From NCBI GenBank assembly GCA_963741315.1, contig CAVUHK010000008.1, forward strand, positions 744,001 through 808,000: a stretch of DNA of 64,000 nt. The letters are read 5' to 3'. Numbering within the stretch: the stretch's first letter is position 1; each line of letters starts with the position of its first letter. Below the pieces are notes generated by a model. It was given only the letters and a program-made list of their open reading frames with translations, made no database searches and had not been told where the DNA came from. This document shows positions 26,317 to 35,129 of this stretch, one piece after another. Made by a program: the position numbers and the translations under genes. This DNA is from PALSA-1003 sp963741315 (lineage in GTDB: Bacteria > Pseudomonadota > Gammaproteobacteria > Burkholderiales > Casimicrobiaceae).

Positions 26317-26685
26317 ATGCTCGCCGGCCTGACCTGGCTGCTCGTCTACCAATGCATCGGCGAGATTCTGGTGCACTGGACAGGCCTGCCGGTACCCGGG
26401 CCGGTGGTCGGCATGGTGCTGTTGTTCGTCACGCTGGTCGTGCGCAAGGGCGCGAGCGAATCGTTGCAGGGGTCGGCATCGAGCCTGCTTTCGCACTTGT
26501 CGCTGTTATTCGTGCCGGCTGGTGTGGGCGTAATGCAGCATTTTGATCGCGTCACCAGCGAATGGCTGCCGATCGCGGTGGCGCTGATCGTCTCCACCGT
26601 GCTCACACTTGCCGTCACCGCGCTGGTCATGCGCCATCTGCTGGCGCGGCAGGAGTGTCGCTGCGCAGTGCAGGATTCGCAGTGA
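26317..26685 (+). CDS. CidA/LrgA-family holin-like protein
   Basis: A 122-residue protein with four membrane segments. GEILVHWTGLPVPGPVVGMVLLF near residue 15-37 is the LrgA/CidA signature (PGPVxGM), and HLSLLFVPAGVGVM (about 60-73) is the second. The family acts with LrgB in murein hydrolase and pyruvate/overflow physiology. Its stop (TGATG) shares a base with the lrgB-like start, so the pair is coupled. Confidence 0.9.
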   Translation: MLAGLTWLLVYQCIGEILVHWTGLPVPGPVVGMVLLFVTLVVRKGASESLQGSASSLLSHLSLLFVPAGVGVMQHFDRVTSEWLPIAVALIVSTVLTLAVTALVMRHLLARQECRCAVQDSQ

Positions 26686-27428
26686 TGCCGCACGCCTTGC
26701 AGCCATTGACTGAGATCTGGGTCTATCTGGCGGCCACGCCGTTGCTTGGGCTGACACTGACTCTGCTCGCGTACCAGGCGGGTTACTGGATCTACGCCAG
26801 GAGCGGCATGAATCCACTGCTCAACCCGGTGCTGCTCGCGGTCGCGGCGCTGGTGCTGCTGCTGCTCGCGACGAACACTTCCTATCCGACCTACTTCGAA
26901 GGTGCGCAGTTCGTGCATTTCCTGCTGGGCCCGGCGGTCGTCGCGCTGGCGGTGCCGTTGTACCAGCAGCTGCCCAACATCCGGCGCCTGTTCGTGCCTA
27001 TCGCCGGCGGGCTCTTCGCGGGATCGCTGGTCGCGGTGGTCAGCGCATTGGCGCTGGCGTGGATGCTCGGCGCTTCGAAGGTTACGCTGTTGTCGCTGGT
27101 GCCGAAGTCGATTACCGCGCCGATCGCGATGGGCATCGCGGAAAAGATCGGAGGCATTCCCGCGCTCACTGCGGTGCTCGTGGTGGCAACTGGCATCATC
27201 GGCGCTGCGTTGGGCAAATTTGTCTTCGACGCGCTGGGCATCGCCGACTTCCGAGTGCGCGGCTTCGCGCTGGGTATCGCCGCGCACGGCATCGGTACCG
27301 CTCGCGCGTTCCAGGTCAATCCCGAGGCGGGTGCCTTCGCGGGGCTCGCCTTCGGCTTGCAGGGCGCGTTGGCGGCGTTCGTCTTTCCGGCAGTCTACTT
27401 CGCGATCCGGCACCTGCTGCAATCATGA
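26685..27428 (+). CDS. LrgB-family membrane protein
   Basis: A 247-residue polytopic membrane protein. The LrgB core is unmistakable: FLLGPAVVALAVPLYQQLP, then LVPKSITAPIAMGIAEKIGG, and a late IAAHGIGTARAF. About seven membrane segments. The ATG at 26685 overlaps the LrgA-like stop by one base, and its own stop overlaps the MarC ATG by four, making a tight three-gene membrane operon. Confidence 0.94.
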   Translation: MPHALQPLTEIWVYLAATPLLGLTLTLLAYQAGYWIYARSGMNPLLNPVLLAVAALVLLLLATNTSYPTYFEGAQFVHFLLGPAVVALAVPLYQQLPNIRRLFVPIAGGLFAGSLVAVVSALALAWMLGASKVTLLSLVPKSITAPIAMGIAEKIGGIPALTAVLVVATGIIGAALGKFVFDALGIADFRVRGFALGIAAHGIGTARAFQVNPEAGAFAGLAFGLQGALAAFVFPAVYFAIRHLLQS

Positions 27429-28033
27429 TCCTGTCCGAGATATTCTCCGCGGCGGTCCTCCTGCTTTTGGTCATGGACCCCTTTGGCAATGTGCCGCTGG
27501 TGGTGAGCACGCTCGGTCCCGTGCCCATGGAGCGCCGGGTCCGGGTCGTCCTGCGCGAATGTCTTATCGCCTACGGCGTGCTGCTGGCGTTTCTGTTCGG
27601 CGGCCACACCTTTCTCAAGCTGATGCGCCTTTCGGACATCTCGCTGTCGATCGCCGGTGGCGTCATCCTGTTTCTGATCGCCTTGAAGATGGTGTTTCCG
27701 CGCAAGCCGGACGCAACCGCCGGCGCCGCGGTGGCCGGTGAGCCGTTCATCGTGCCACTGGCCATTCCCGCGATCGCCGGTCCCTCGGCCATGGCGACGG
27801 TGATGCTGATGGTCTCGCGTGATCCCGACCACCGGATCTACTGGGTGCTGGCGCTGACCGGTGCGATGGTGGTGACGACGCTGGTTCTGCTGTCCGCCGA
27901 TCGGCTGCAGCGGCTCTTGGGCGAGCGCGTCGTGCAGGCGTTCGAGCGCTTGATGGGCCTGGTGCTGACGGCGCTGGCGGTGGAAATGCTGCTTGGCGGC
28001 ATAAAGGGATTTGTCGCGCAGCTGCACGGATGA
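27425..28033 (+). CDS. MarC-family integral membrane protein
   Basis: A 202-residue protein with six membrane segments, of the MarC/UPF0056 family. VMDPFGNVPLVVSTL in segment 1 and FIVPLAIPAIAGPSAMATVML in the middle are the repeated family signatures with conserved Pro-Gly. Overlaps the lrgB-like stop by 4 bp. Physiological function is unknown; an early link to antibiotic resistance was not upheld. A second, more divergent MarC lies at 63131-63880. Confidence 0.9.
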   Translation: MILSEIFSAAVLLLLVMDPFGNVPLVVSTLGPVPMERRVRVVLRECLIAYGVLLAFLFGGHTFLKLMRLSDISLSIAGGVILFLIALKMVFPRKPDATAGAAVAGEPFIVPLAIPAIAGPSAMATVMLMVSRDPDHRIYWVLALTGAMVVTTLVLLSADRLQRLLGERVVQAFERLMGLVLTALAVEMLLGGIKGFVAQLHG

Positions 28034-28061
28034 AACGCAAATCTGCGGTGTAGTGCGGAAT

Positions 28062-28991
28062 TCAGTTCGGACGCAACCAGTCGCCGTCGCGCCGCGCCGC
28101 CCCGACCCGTTCCAGCTCGCAGACCAGGTACTCGGCCAGGTCGGCCGGCGTGCGTTGGAAGAACAGGGCGTTGAAATCGCGGTAGACGCCGACCCGCTCC
28201 ACATAGGCGGGCAAGTCGGCAAGCGGGATGCGTTGCTTGTCGAGCAGCGCAAAGGTCAGCAGCGCCTTGAGCACATGGCGGGCGCTACGCAGGCTGTCCG
28301 ATTCGAAGGCGGCAGTGCGCTGGAACGCCCTGTCCAGCGCCGCCGCGACATCGGTGAACGGCTCGCCATGTCCTGGAATCACGATGCGCACGTCGAGCTT
28401 GGAGAGCATTTCCAGCGTGGCGCGCGCCGCTGGCAGCGCCGCGGGATCGATCTCTGGCGGCATGACCAGGCCGTAACCGTTCTGCCACAGCGCGTCGCCC
28501 GAAATGAGAATGCCGTGTTCGGGGTTGTGGAACACCAGCGCGCCCATGTCGTGCCCCGGCGCGGCGTGTGCGATCCAATCGAGATCACCCCAGACGTGCG
28601 TTTCACCGGCGCGGATGAACTCGTTCGCGCTGAACCGGTCCGCACGCTGGTCGCAGTAGCCGAGGAGCAGCGTTTTCTCGTTCCACGCTTCGATGATCGC
28701 CGCTTCGCCTTCTGGAAGTGCGATCGGACAGCCATAGCGCGCGCGTATCGCGGCGTTGCCGCCGATGTGGTCGCTATGGCAGTGCGTGTTGACCAGGCAT
28801 GCCAGAGGATCCGAGCCGATGCCTTGCGCCGATGCCACCAACGCGAGCGTCAGCGGTGCGTGTCGCACGTAACCCGAGTCGATGAGCACGTGGCCATCGT
28901 CGCTCTTGAGGAGGATGTTGTTCGCCGACAGCCAGTCGCGGACGAAGACGTGGATCGCTGGCGGCAGCATGCGGCGCGACGCGGCGTTCAT
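28062..28991 (-). CDS. MBL-fold metallohydrolase
   Basis: A 309-residue soluble metallo-beta-lactamase-fold hydrolase. Zinc motif THCHSDHIGG (about residues 69-78), the later His in AAPGHDMGA, Asp in ISGDALW and His in IPGHGEP give the full binuclear set. The C-terminal 90 residues are helical, as in SoxH/glyoxalase-II-like members. Its ATG overlaps the mfd stop (ATGA), so it is translated from the mfd transcript. Substrate unknown; a thioester or phosphodiester is possible. Confidence 0.88.
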   Translation of the reverse strand: MNAASRRMLPPAIHVFVRDWLSANNILLKSDDGHVLIDSGYVRHAPLTLALVASAQGIGSDPLACLVNTHCHSDHIGGNAAIRARYGCPIALPEGEAAIIEAWNEKTLLLGYCDQRADRFSANEFIRAGETHVWGDLDWIAHAAPGHDMGALVFHNPEHGILISGDALWQNGYGLVMPPEIDPAALPAARATLEMLSKLDVRIVIPGHGEPFTDVAAALDRAFQRTAAFESDSLRSARHVLKALLTFALLDKQRIPLADLPAYVERVGVYRDFNALFFQRTPADLAEYLVCELERVGAARRDGDWLRPN

Positions 28992-31900
28992 TGCAGCTTG
29001 CCGAGAAACTCCTGCACCAGCGCCAGCCGATCGTCGATGGTCGGCGCAGCGCGCTCGATGCGCACGCGATCCTGTCCGGCGAAGCGGTAGCGGCCATCGC
29101 GCTGGATCAGGGTGATCAGCTTCGCCGGGTCGAAGGGCGGGTGGCGCCCGAAATGGAGCTGCGTGCGCTCGGGCCCGGAATCGATCTTGGTCACGCCCAG
29201 CGGCTTGGCGATCAGCCGCAGCTTGTGGCAGGCGAGCAGCGCCTGCGTGGGTTCGGGCGGCAGACCGAAGCGATCGATGAGTTCCTCGTGCATCGACGTC
29301 AGTTCCTCGCCGGTCGCGCAATTGGCGAGGCGCTTGTAGAGCACGAGTCGCTCGTGAACGTCGTTGCAGTAACTCTCCGGCAGTAGCGCAGGTACGTGCA
29401 GGCTGATCTCAGTGGTCACGCCCAGCGGTTCGGTCAGGTCGGGCTCGCGGCCGCTCTTCAATGCGTCGACCGCCGCCTTGAGCATGTCGGCGTAGAGCTG
29501 GAAGCCGATCTGCTGCATTTCACCGGACTGGCCCTCGCCCAGCACTTCGCCGGCGCCGCGGATTTCCAGGTCGTGCATGGCGAGGTAGAAGCCCGAGCCG
29601 AGGTCTTCCATCAATTGGATGGCCTCGAGTCGCTTCTTGGCCAACGCCGATAGCGCTTCTTCCGGCGGCGTGAGCAGGTAGGCGTAGGCCTGGTGGTGTG
29701 AGCGGCCGACACGTCCACGCAGCTGGTGCAGTTGCGCCAGCCCGAACTTGTCGGCGCGGTGGATGATGATGGTGTTGGCACTCGGTACGTCGATGCCGGT
29801 TTCGATGATCGTCGAGCACAGCAGCAGGTTGTTGCGCTGCTGGTAGAAGTCGCGCATGACGCGCTCGAGCTCGCGCTCGGGCATCTGGCCGTGCGCGATG
29901 GCGATGCGTGCCTCGGGCACCAACGCGGCGAGCTTCTCGCCCATGGTCACGATGGTGTCGATGTCGTTGTGCAGGAAGTAGATCTGGCCGCCGCGCTTCA
30001 ATTCGCGCAGGCAGGCTTCGCGCACGATGCCCGCCGAATACTGCGACACGAAGGTCTTGATCGCAAGACGCCGCTCGGGCGCGGTTGCGATGACCGAGAA
30101 ATCGCGCAGGCCTTCGAGCGACATGGCCAGCGTCCGCGGAATCGGCGTTGCGGTCAGCGTCAGCACGTCGACCTCGGCGCGCAGGCGCTTCAACTGCTCC
30201 TTCTGGCGCACGCCGAAGCGGTGTTCCTCGTCGATGATCACCAGCCCGAGGCGCGCGAACTTCACGTCGGACTGAATCAGCTTGTGCGTTCCGATGACCA
30301 GGTCGATCTTTCCGTCGGCGAGGCCTTCGAGCACGGCCTTGGCTTCCTTGGCGGAGCGAAAGCGCGACAGTTCGCCCAGCTTGACCGGCAAATCGGCGAA
30401 GCGGTCGGAGAACACCTGCAGGTGCTGCTCGGCCAGCAGCGTCGTCGGCACCAGCACCGCAACCTGCTTGCCGTCGGCGATGGCAACGAAGGCGGCGCGC
30501 AACGCGACCTCGGTCTTGCCGAAGCCGACGTCGCCGCACACCAGCCGGTCCATCGGCTTGCCGGAAGTCAGGTCACGGATGACCGCTTCGATTGCTGCCG
30601 ACTGGTCCGGTGTCTCCTCGAAGCCAAAGTTTTCGGCGAAGGCTTCGTAGTCGTGCACGTTGAACTTGAAGGCGTGGCCTTCGCGCGCCGCGCGCTGCGC
30701 GTAAAGGTTGAGCAGCTCGGCGGCGGTGTCGTGTGCCTGCTGCGCAGCTTTCTTCTTCGCCTTGTCCCACTGCCCGCTGCCCAGCTCGTGCAACGGCGCT
30801 GCCTCTGGCGACGCGCCGCTGTAGCGGCTGATCAGGTGCAGGCTCGACACCGGCACGTAGAGCTTGGCATCGTTGGCGTAGAGCAGGTGCAGGAACTCGT
30901 TGGCGCCATCGCCCAGGTCGAGCGTCGTGAGCCCGAGATAACGGCCGATGCCGTGCTGCTCGTGCACTACGGGATCGCCGATGCGCATCTCCGACAAGTC
31001 GCGCAGCATTGCGTCGACGTTGCTGCGGCGCGCCTCGCGCTTGCCCGGCCTGCGCGCGGCGCTGGCATAGAGCTCGGCTTCGGTGATGACTGCGAGGGTG
31101 GCGTCGGGCCATAGGAAGCCGGTGTGTACCGGGCTCACCGCGAGTGCAGGGCTGACATCGCTGGCGATGAATTCGGCCCAGTCGGCGACCACCGCCGGCT
31201 TGAGGCCGTACTCGGCGAAGTATTGCTGCATCGTCTCGCGGCGGCCCAGGCTCTCCGCGACAATCAGCACGCGCTCGCGCGTCCCGGTGACGAAGCGCTT
31301 GAGCGCACGCAGCGGATCCTCGGCGCGCCGATCGACCTGGATTGGTGGCAAAGGCGCGGTGGGGCCCGTCCGGCGGCGCGTCGTGTCATCGGCGGGCTCC
31401 GGAGCTGCCAGCGGCAACTCGATCCGCGCGAGGGGCTTGAGCAGGTGATTGAACGCATCCTCGGGCAGGAACAGTTCGGTCGGCGGCAGCAGCGGCCGCG
31501 CCTTGTCGCCACGCAGCAGCCGATAACGCGATTCAGTGTCCTGCCAGAAACCGGCGATCGCGCCGCCGACGTCACCGTGCAGGCACAGCAACGCATTCGG
31601 CGGCAGATAGTCGATCAAGGTCGCTGTCGCGTCGAAGAACAGCGGCAGGTAGTACTCGATGCCGCCCGGCACGATGCCGCTGGAAATGTCCTTGTACAGC
31701 GGCGACTTGGAAGGGTCGCCTTCGAAGACCTCGCGAAAGCGACCGCGAAAGCGCGTACGCCCTGCGTCGTCGATGGGAAATTCGCGCGCGGGCAGCAGCC
31801 GTACCTTGGGCATCGGGTAGACCGTGCGCTGGGTGTCGACGTCGAACGTTCGGATCGACTCGATATCGTTGTCGAAGAGATCGATGCGGTAGGGTAGGGT

Positions 31901-32473
31901 GCTCCCCATCGGATACAGGTCGATCAGGCCGCCACGGATGGTGTATTCGCCAGGCGAGACGACCTGCGTGACGTGCTGGTAGCCGGCAAGCGAGAGCTGC
32001 GAGCGCAGGCGCTCGACGTCCAGCGTTTCGCCCTGCGTCAGGAAGAACGTGAACGCCGCAAGATACGAGGGCGGCGCGAGCCGGTAGAGCGCGGTGGTCG
32101 CGGCCACCAGCAGTACGTCGCACTCGCCGCGCGACACATGATAGAGCGCGGCGAGGCGCTCGGAGACCAGGTCCTGATGCGGCGAGAAGTGATCGTAGGG
32201 GAGAGTCTCCCAGTCCGGCAGCACCGAGATGCGCAGCGACGGTGCGAACCAGGCGATCTCCGCGGCGACGCGTTGCACCGCCAGCGCGTCGGCGCAGATC
32301 ACGACCTGTAACCGGCCGCCCGCGGTGGCGTCGGTCGCGCACTGCGCGAGCGCGAGCGCATCCGCCGAGCCGGCCAGCGCGTGCGCCACTGCCTTGCGAC
32401 CGGGTGGCGGCAGGGCTGGCAACAGGCGCGACAGCGCGGGACTTACGGCAACGGACGGTGGCGGTGGTGACAA
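28988..32473 (-). CDS. mfd: Transcription-repair coupling factor
   Basis: Removes RNA polymerase stalled at DNA lesions and recruits UvrA. About 1161 residues. Order: UvrB-like N-terminal module (RISVLPDWETLPYDHFSPHQ), RNA polymerase-interaction region (IGDPVVHEQHGIGRYLGL), RecG-like helicase with Walker A GDVGFGKTEVALRAAF, DEEH (IIDEEHRFGVRQKE), TATPIPRTLAMSL, and the TRG motif region QLHQLRGRVGRSHHQAYAYLL, then the C-terminal autoinhibitory domain. No ATG lies near the expected N-terminus; TTG at 32473 or 32476 fits the family length, with a TATAAT just upstream. The frame stays open further but without homology. Confidence 0.93.
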   Translation of the reverse strand: MSPPPPSVAVSPALSRLLPALPPPGRKAVAHALAGSADALALAQCATDATAGGRLQVVICADALAVQRVAAEIAWFAPSLRISVLPDWETLPYDHFSPHQDLVSERLAALYHVSRGECDVLLVAATTALYRLAPPSYLAAFTFFLTQGETLDVERLRSQLSLAGYQHVTQVVSPGEYTIRGGLIDLYPMGSTLPYRIDLFDNDIESIRTFDVDTQRTVYPMPKVRLLPAREFPIDDAGRTRFRGRFREVFEGDPSKSPLYKDISSGIVPGGIEYYLPLFFDATATLIDYLPPNALLCLHGDVGGAIAGFWQDTESRYRLLRGDKARPLLPPTELFLPEDAFNHLLKPLARIELPLAAPEPADDTTRRRTGPTAPLPPIQVDRRAEDPLRALKRFVTGTRERVLIVAESLGRRETMQQYFAEYGLKPAVVADWAEFIASDVSPALAVSPVHTGFLWPDATLAVITEAELYASAARRPGKREARRSNVDAMLRDLSEMRIGDPVVHEQHGIGRYLGLTTLDLGDGANEFLHLLYANDAKLYVPVSSLHLISRYSGASPEAAPLHELGSGQWDKAKKKAAQQAHDTAAELLNLYAQRAAREGHAFKFNVHDYEAFAENFGFEETPDQSAAIEAVIRDLTSGKPMDRLVCGDVGFGKTEVALRAAFVAIADGKQVAVLVPTTLLAEQHLQVFSDRFADLPVKLGELSRFRSAKEAKAVLEGLADGKIDLVIGTHKLIQSDVKFARLGLVIIDEEHRFGVRQKEQLKRLRAEVDVLTLTATPIPRTLAMSLEGLRDFSVIATAPERRLAIKTFVSQYSAGIVREACLRELKRGGQIYFLHNDIDTIVTMGEKLAALVPEARIAIAHGQMPERELERVMRDFYQQRNNLLLCSTIIETGIDVPSANTIIIHRADKFGLAQLHQLRGRVGRSHHQAYAYLLTPPEEALSALAKKRLEAIQLMEDLGSGFYLAMHDLEIRGAGEVLGEGQSGEMQQIGFQLYADMLKAAVDALKSGREPDLTEPLGVTTEISLHVPALLPESYCNDVHERLVLYKRLANCATGEELTSMHEELIDRFGLPPEPTQALLACHKLRLIAKPLGVTKIDSGPERTQLHFGRHPPFDPAKLITLIQRDGRYRFAGQDRVRIERAAPTIDDRLALVQEFLGKLQ

Positions 32474-32501
32474 CAACGCGGATGGTGCGGATAAAGACCC
32501 G

Positions 32502-32507
32502 ATTATA
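32502..32507 (-). promoter_or_regulatory. Probable -10 element of mfd
   Basis: A perfect TATAAT on the minus strand, about 29 bases before the favoured mfd TTG start. The region 17 bp upstream (GGAGAC) is a poor -35, so this would be a weak or activated promoter. Supports placing the mfd start downstream of it. Confidence 0.45.
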
Positions 32508-32569
32508 CGTGGTCGGGAAAGCCCGTCTCCCGGCTTACGCGCGTGGGCAGCGTCGGCGATAATGCGAGC

Positions 32570-33505
32570 ATGACCACTCCACCGCAGCGCGGCGGCGCAC
32601 GCCCCGTTTCGCCGTACCTGCTGCTGACGCTGACGCCGTTCTTCTGGGCGGTCAACTGGATCCTCGGGCGCGGTTTGTCGACGACGATCCCACCAATGGC
32701 GATGACGTTCTATCGCTGGCTGTTCGCGATCGCCATTCTGGCGCCCTTTGCCTGGCCGCATGTGCGGCGCGAATGGCCGATCGTCTGGCGCCATCGCCGC
32801 ATCATGCTGCTGCTGGGCCTGATCGGCGTCGGTTCGCACAACGCCCTGGCGTATCTGGGCTTGCGGTACACGACCGCGATGAACGGCGTGATCCTCAATT
32901 CGTTCATCCCGGTGATGATCATCGCGCTGTCGTGGATCTTCCTGCGCCAGCGTCTCGCTGCCGTGCAGCTTGCGGGGGTCGCGGTGTCGCTGTGCGGTGT
33001 GCTCGCGATCCTGTCTCAGGGCAGCTTGGAGGTTCTCGCGAATTTCGCGCTCAACCGCGGCGACCTGCTGGTGATCCTGTCGATGCTGTTCTGGTCGGTC
33101 TATACCATCTGTTTGCGCTGGAAGCCCCCCGGACTGCACGTATTGACCTTCCTGTTCGTGATCGCGTGCATCGGTGACGCCGGCATCCTGCCTTTCTACC
33201 TCGTCGAGATGGCGATGGGCGCGCACCTGAGCTTCACGTGGACCAATATCGCCGCGTTCGCTTTCGTCGGACTGTTTTCGTCGGTGCTGGCCTACCTGTT
33301 CTGGAATCGCGGCGTGGAGGAGGTTGGCGCGAGCGTCGCCGGACTATTTGTGCATCTGATGCCGGTCTTTGGCACGTTGCTGGCGTGGCTTTTTCTCGAC
33401 GAGCGGTTGCGTCCCTATCACGTCGTCGGGATAGTGCTCATCCTTACCGGCATCTACGTCACCAGCCGCGGCGCTTCACGCGTCGTTGCGGTGCCGTTGG
33501 AGTAG
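32570..33505 (+). CDS. EamA/DMT-family transporter
   Basis: A 311-residue inner-membrane protein with ten predicted segments arranged as two EamA repeats (about 15-145 and 160-300). Typical motifs are FFWAVNWILGRGL at the start of repeat one, and AAFAFVGLFSSVLAYLFWNRGVEEVGASVAG in repeat two, seen by its YLFWNRGVExVGAS core. The ATG at 32570 is chosen over an upstream GTG on homology. Divergent from mfd, 96 bp apart. Substrate unknown; relatives export amino acids and metabolites. Confidence 0.88.
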   Translation: MTTPPQRGGARPVSPYLLLTLTPFFWAVNWILGRGLSTTIPPMAMTFYRWLFAIAILAPFAWPHVRREWPIVWRHRRIMLLLGLIGVGSHNALAYLGLRYTTAMNGVILNSFIPVMIIALSWIFLRQRLAAVQLAGVAVSLCGVLAILSQGSLEVLANFALNRGDLLVILSMLFWSVYTICLRWKPPGLHVLTFLFVIACIGDAGILPFYLVEMAMGAHLSFTWTNIAAFAFVGLFSSVLAYLFWNRGVEEVGASVAGLFVHLMPVFGTLLAWLFLDERLRPYHVVGIVLILTGIYVTSRGASRVVAVPLE

Positions 33506-33517
33506 CGAAGCAGCGGA

Positions 33518-35092
33518 TCAAGCACTGAGCAGACTTCGCACCAGCGCGACGTAGTCGGTCTTGGCCTGCTCCGCGCCGACGCCGCGCAGTTTTTCCCAGG
33601 CGTCGAATTTCGCGCGGCCTACCGGATCGGTCAGACCGGGCCGCTCGCCCGCGGCGTCGCCTGAACCGGCCTGCTTGTAGAGCGCGTAAAGACTGAGCAG
33701 CGTCGCCGAATCCGGCCGCTTGGGCAACGTGCGGCTGGCGTCGGCGGCGCGCTGGAAGCGCGCGTCGAGATCACCGCTTTCCAGATCGACCGGCGTCGTC
33801 GTCGCCGTTGCGGTTGACGCTGGGCGAGACGCAGCTGCTGCCGCCGACGTCTCCGGTGCTTCCTCTCCGCGCCAGAACGCGTCGACCGCGCCGATGTCCG
33901 CGGCGAAATGCCACACTTCGGCGACGCGGCCCTCGGCGCCGCGTATGACCATGGTCGCATTGCCGGTGAAGCTGCGGCCGGCGCGCGTGGCCGAAAAGCG
34001 CAGCGGCGCGGACGCCAGCCGATCGGTTACCGATACCGCGCCGACCTCGTCGAACGCGAGCGTGCCGTCGGAGAGTTCCATCAGCTTGGAAAAGAACTGC
34101 ACCAGCTGGCTGCGGCCGGCGTGATCGCCGGCGATCGCGCTGGTGCCGGGCTCGTGCCACAACACGTCGGAGGCGAGCACGCGGATCAGCACCTCGTATT
34201 GCTGGCTCTTGAGCGCGCCAAAATATTCGTCGGCAAGCTTCTGCAGTGCTTCGAGGTTCATTTTCGGTCCTTCATCGCTGGGTCGGCGCGGTGCCATCGC
34301 GGCGTCGGCGTCTGCGCCGAAGTGCTCGAGCACGCGGCGGGCGACCAGATCGCGGTCGTTGTCGACGCATATCATGTGATAGCTGTTGTCGAGCAGCACG
34401 ACCTGCGTGCGCTCCTTGCCGATTTCCTGCTCCAGAAAAGCCGCCGAACGCGGGCTGGTCAGCTCGTCCTCGCGCGCATGGCAGATCAGCGTTGCGCAGG
34501 TGATCTTTTCGAGCCCCGTCATCACCCAACCGCGCAGCCTGTCGACCTGCTCGACGCATGCCAGCGGCACCCACCGGTAGTGGAAAGCCTCGCCGCGCGC
34601 GAACTTGGCCTTGACGATATTGCGGATGAGCTCGTTCTTGATGCCGAAGGGATCTTCTTCCTCGATCTTCATCCGTCGCAACGCGGGAATCCAGTACAGA
34701 TAGCGGCGCAGGCCGGCATACCAGGGCGTGGCCCAGCCATCGATGACGATCGGCGGCGCAAGCGCAACCAGCCGACCCTTGGTGTGTCCCTCGCGCTTGA
34801 CCAGTTCGATCGACAGCAGCGCGCCCATGCACATGCCGCAGACGTGCAGCGTTTCGTACTTGCCGACGAGCTCTCGGTAGAGCTTCTGCACCGCCTCGAT
34901 CCAGTCCTCGGCCCTGACATCGAGCAGGTCTTCCGGAGTCGTGCCATGCCCGGGCAGCGTCAGCGAATGCGTGGTGAATCCCGCCCGCTGCAGGATCTTG
35001 TGCATCGATCCGAGGTCGTATTGCGTGCCGCCGAGGCCATGGATCATCAGCACCGCGGCATTGCCGGTCGACGCTGGAGCGGCGGTCGTCAT
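33518..35092 (-). CDS. Three-domain fusion: Cys-nucleophile alpha/beta hydrolase, NTF2/SnoaL-like domain, acyl-CoA-binding domain
   Basis: A 524-residue cytoplasmic protein without signal peptide. Residues 1-265 are an alpha/beta hydrolase (IHGLGGTQYDLG, PGHG). The nucleophile elbow reads GMCMG (86-90), so Cys88 replaces the usual Ser; D209 and H239 complete a plausible triad. Residues about 278-410 resemble an NTF2/SnoaL-like domain (LASDVLWHEPGTSAI, VAEVWHFAADIGAVDAFW). Residues about 440-524 are an acyl-CoA-binding protein: LYALYKQAGSGDAAGERPG, then AKFDAWEKLRG and AKTDYVALV. The set suggests an acyl-CoA thioesterase or acyltransferase tethered to its substrate binder. The domain calls are strong, the activity is inferred. 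Confidence 0.85.
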   Translation of the reverse strand: MTTAAPASTGNAAVLMIHGLGGTQYDLGSMHKILQRAGFTTHSLTLPGHGTTPEDLLDVRAEDWIEAVQKLYRELVGKYETLHVCGMCMGALLSIELVKREGHTKGRLVALAPPIVIDGWATPWYAGLRRYLYWIPALRRMKIEEEDPFGIKNELIRNIVKAKFARGEAFHYRWVPLACVEQVDRLRGWVMTGLEKITCATLICHAREDELTSPRSAAFLEQEIGKERTQVVLLDNSYHMICVDNDRDLVARRVLEHFGADADAAMAPRRPSDEGPKMNLEALQKLADEYFGALKSQQYEVLIRVLASDVLWHEPGTSAIAGDHAGRSQLVQFFSKLMELSDGTLAFDEVGAVSVTDRLASAPLRFSATRAGRSFTGNATMVIRGAEGRVAEVWHFAADIGAVDAFWRGEEAPETSAAAAASRPASTATATTTPVDLESGDLDARFQRAADASRTLPKRPDSATLLSLYALYKQAGSGDAAGERPGLTDPVGRAKFDAWEKLRGVGAEQAKTDYVALVRSLLSA

Positions 35093-35129
35093 CGGTGCCT
35101 GGCGATCCGGAGTCGAAGCCGCGCGCGGT

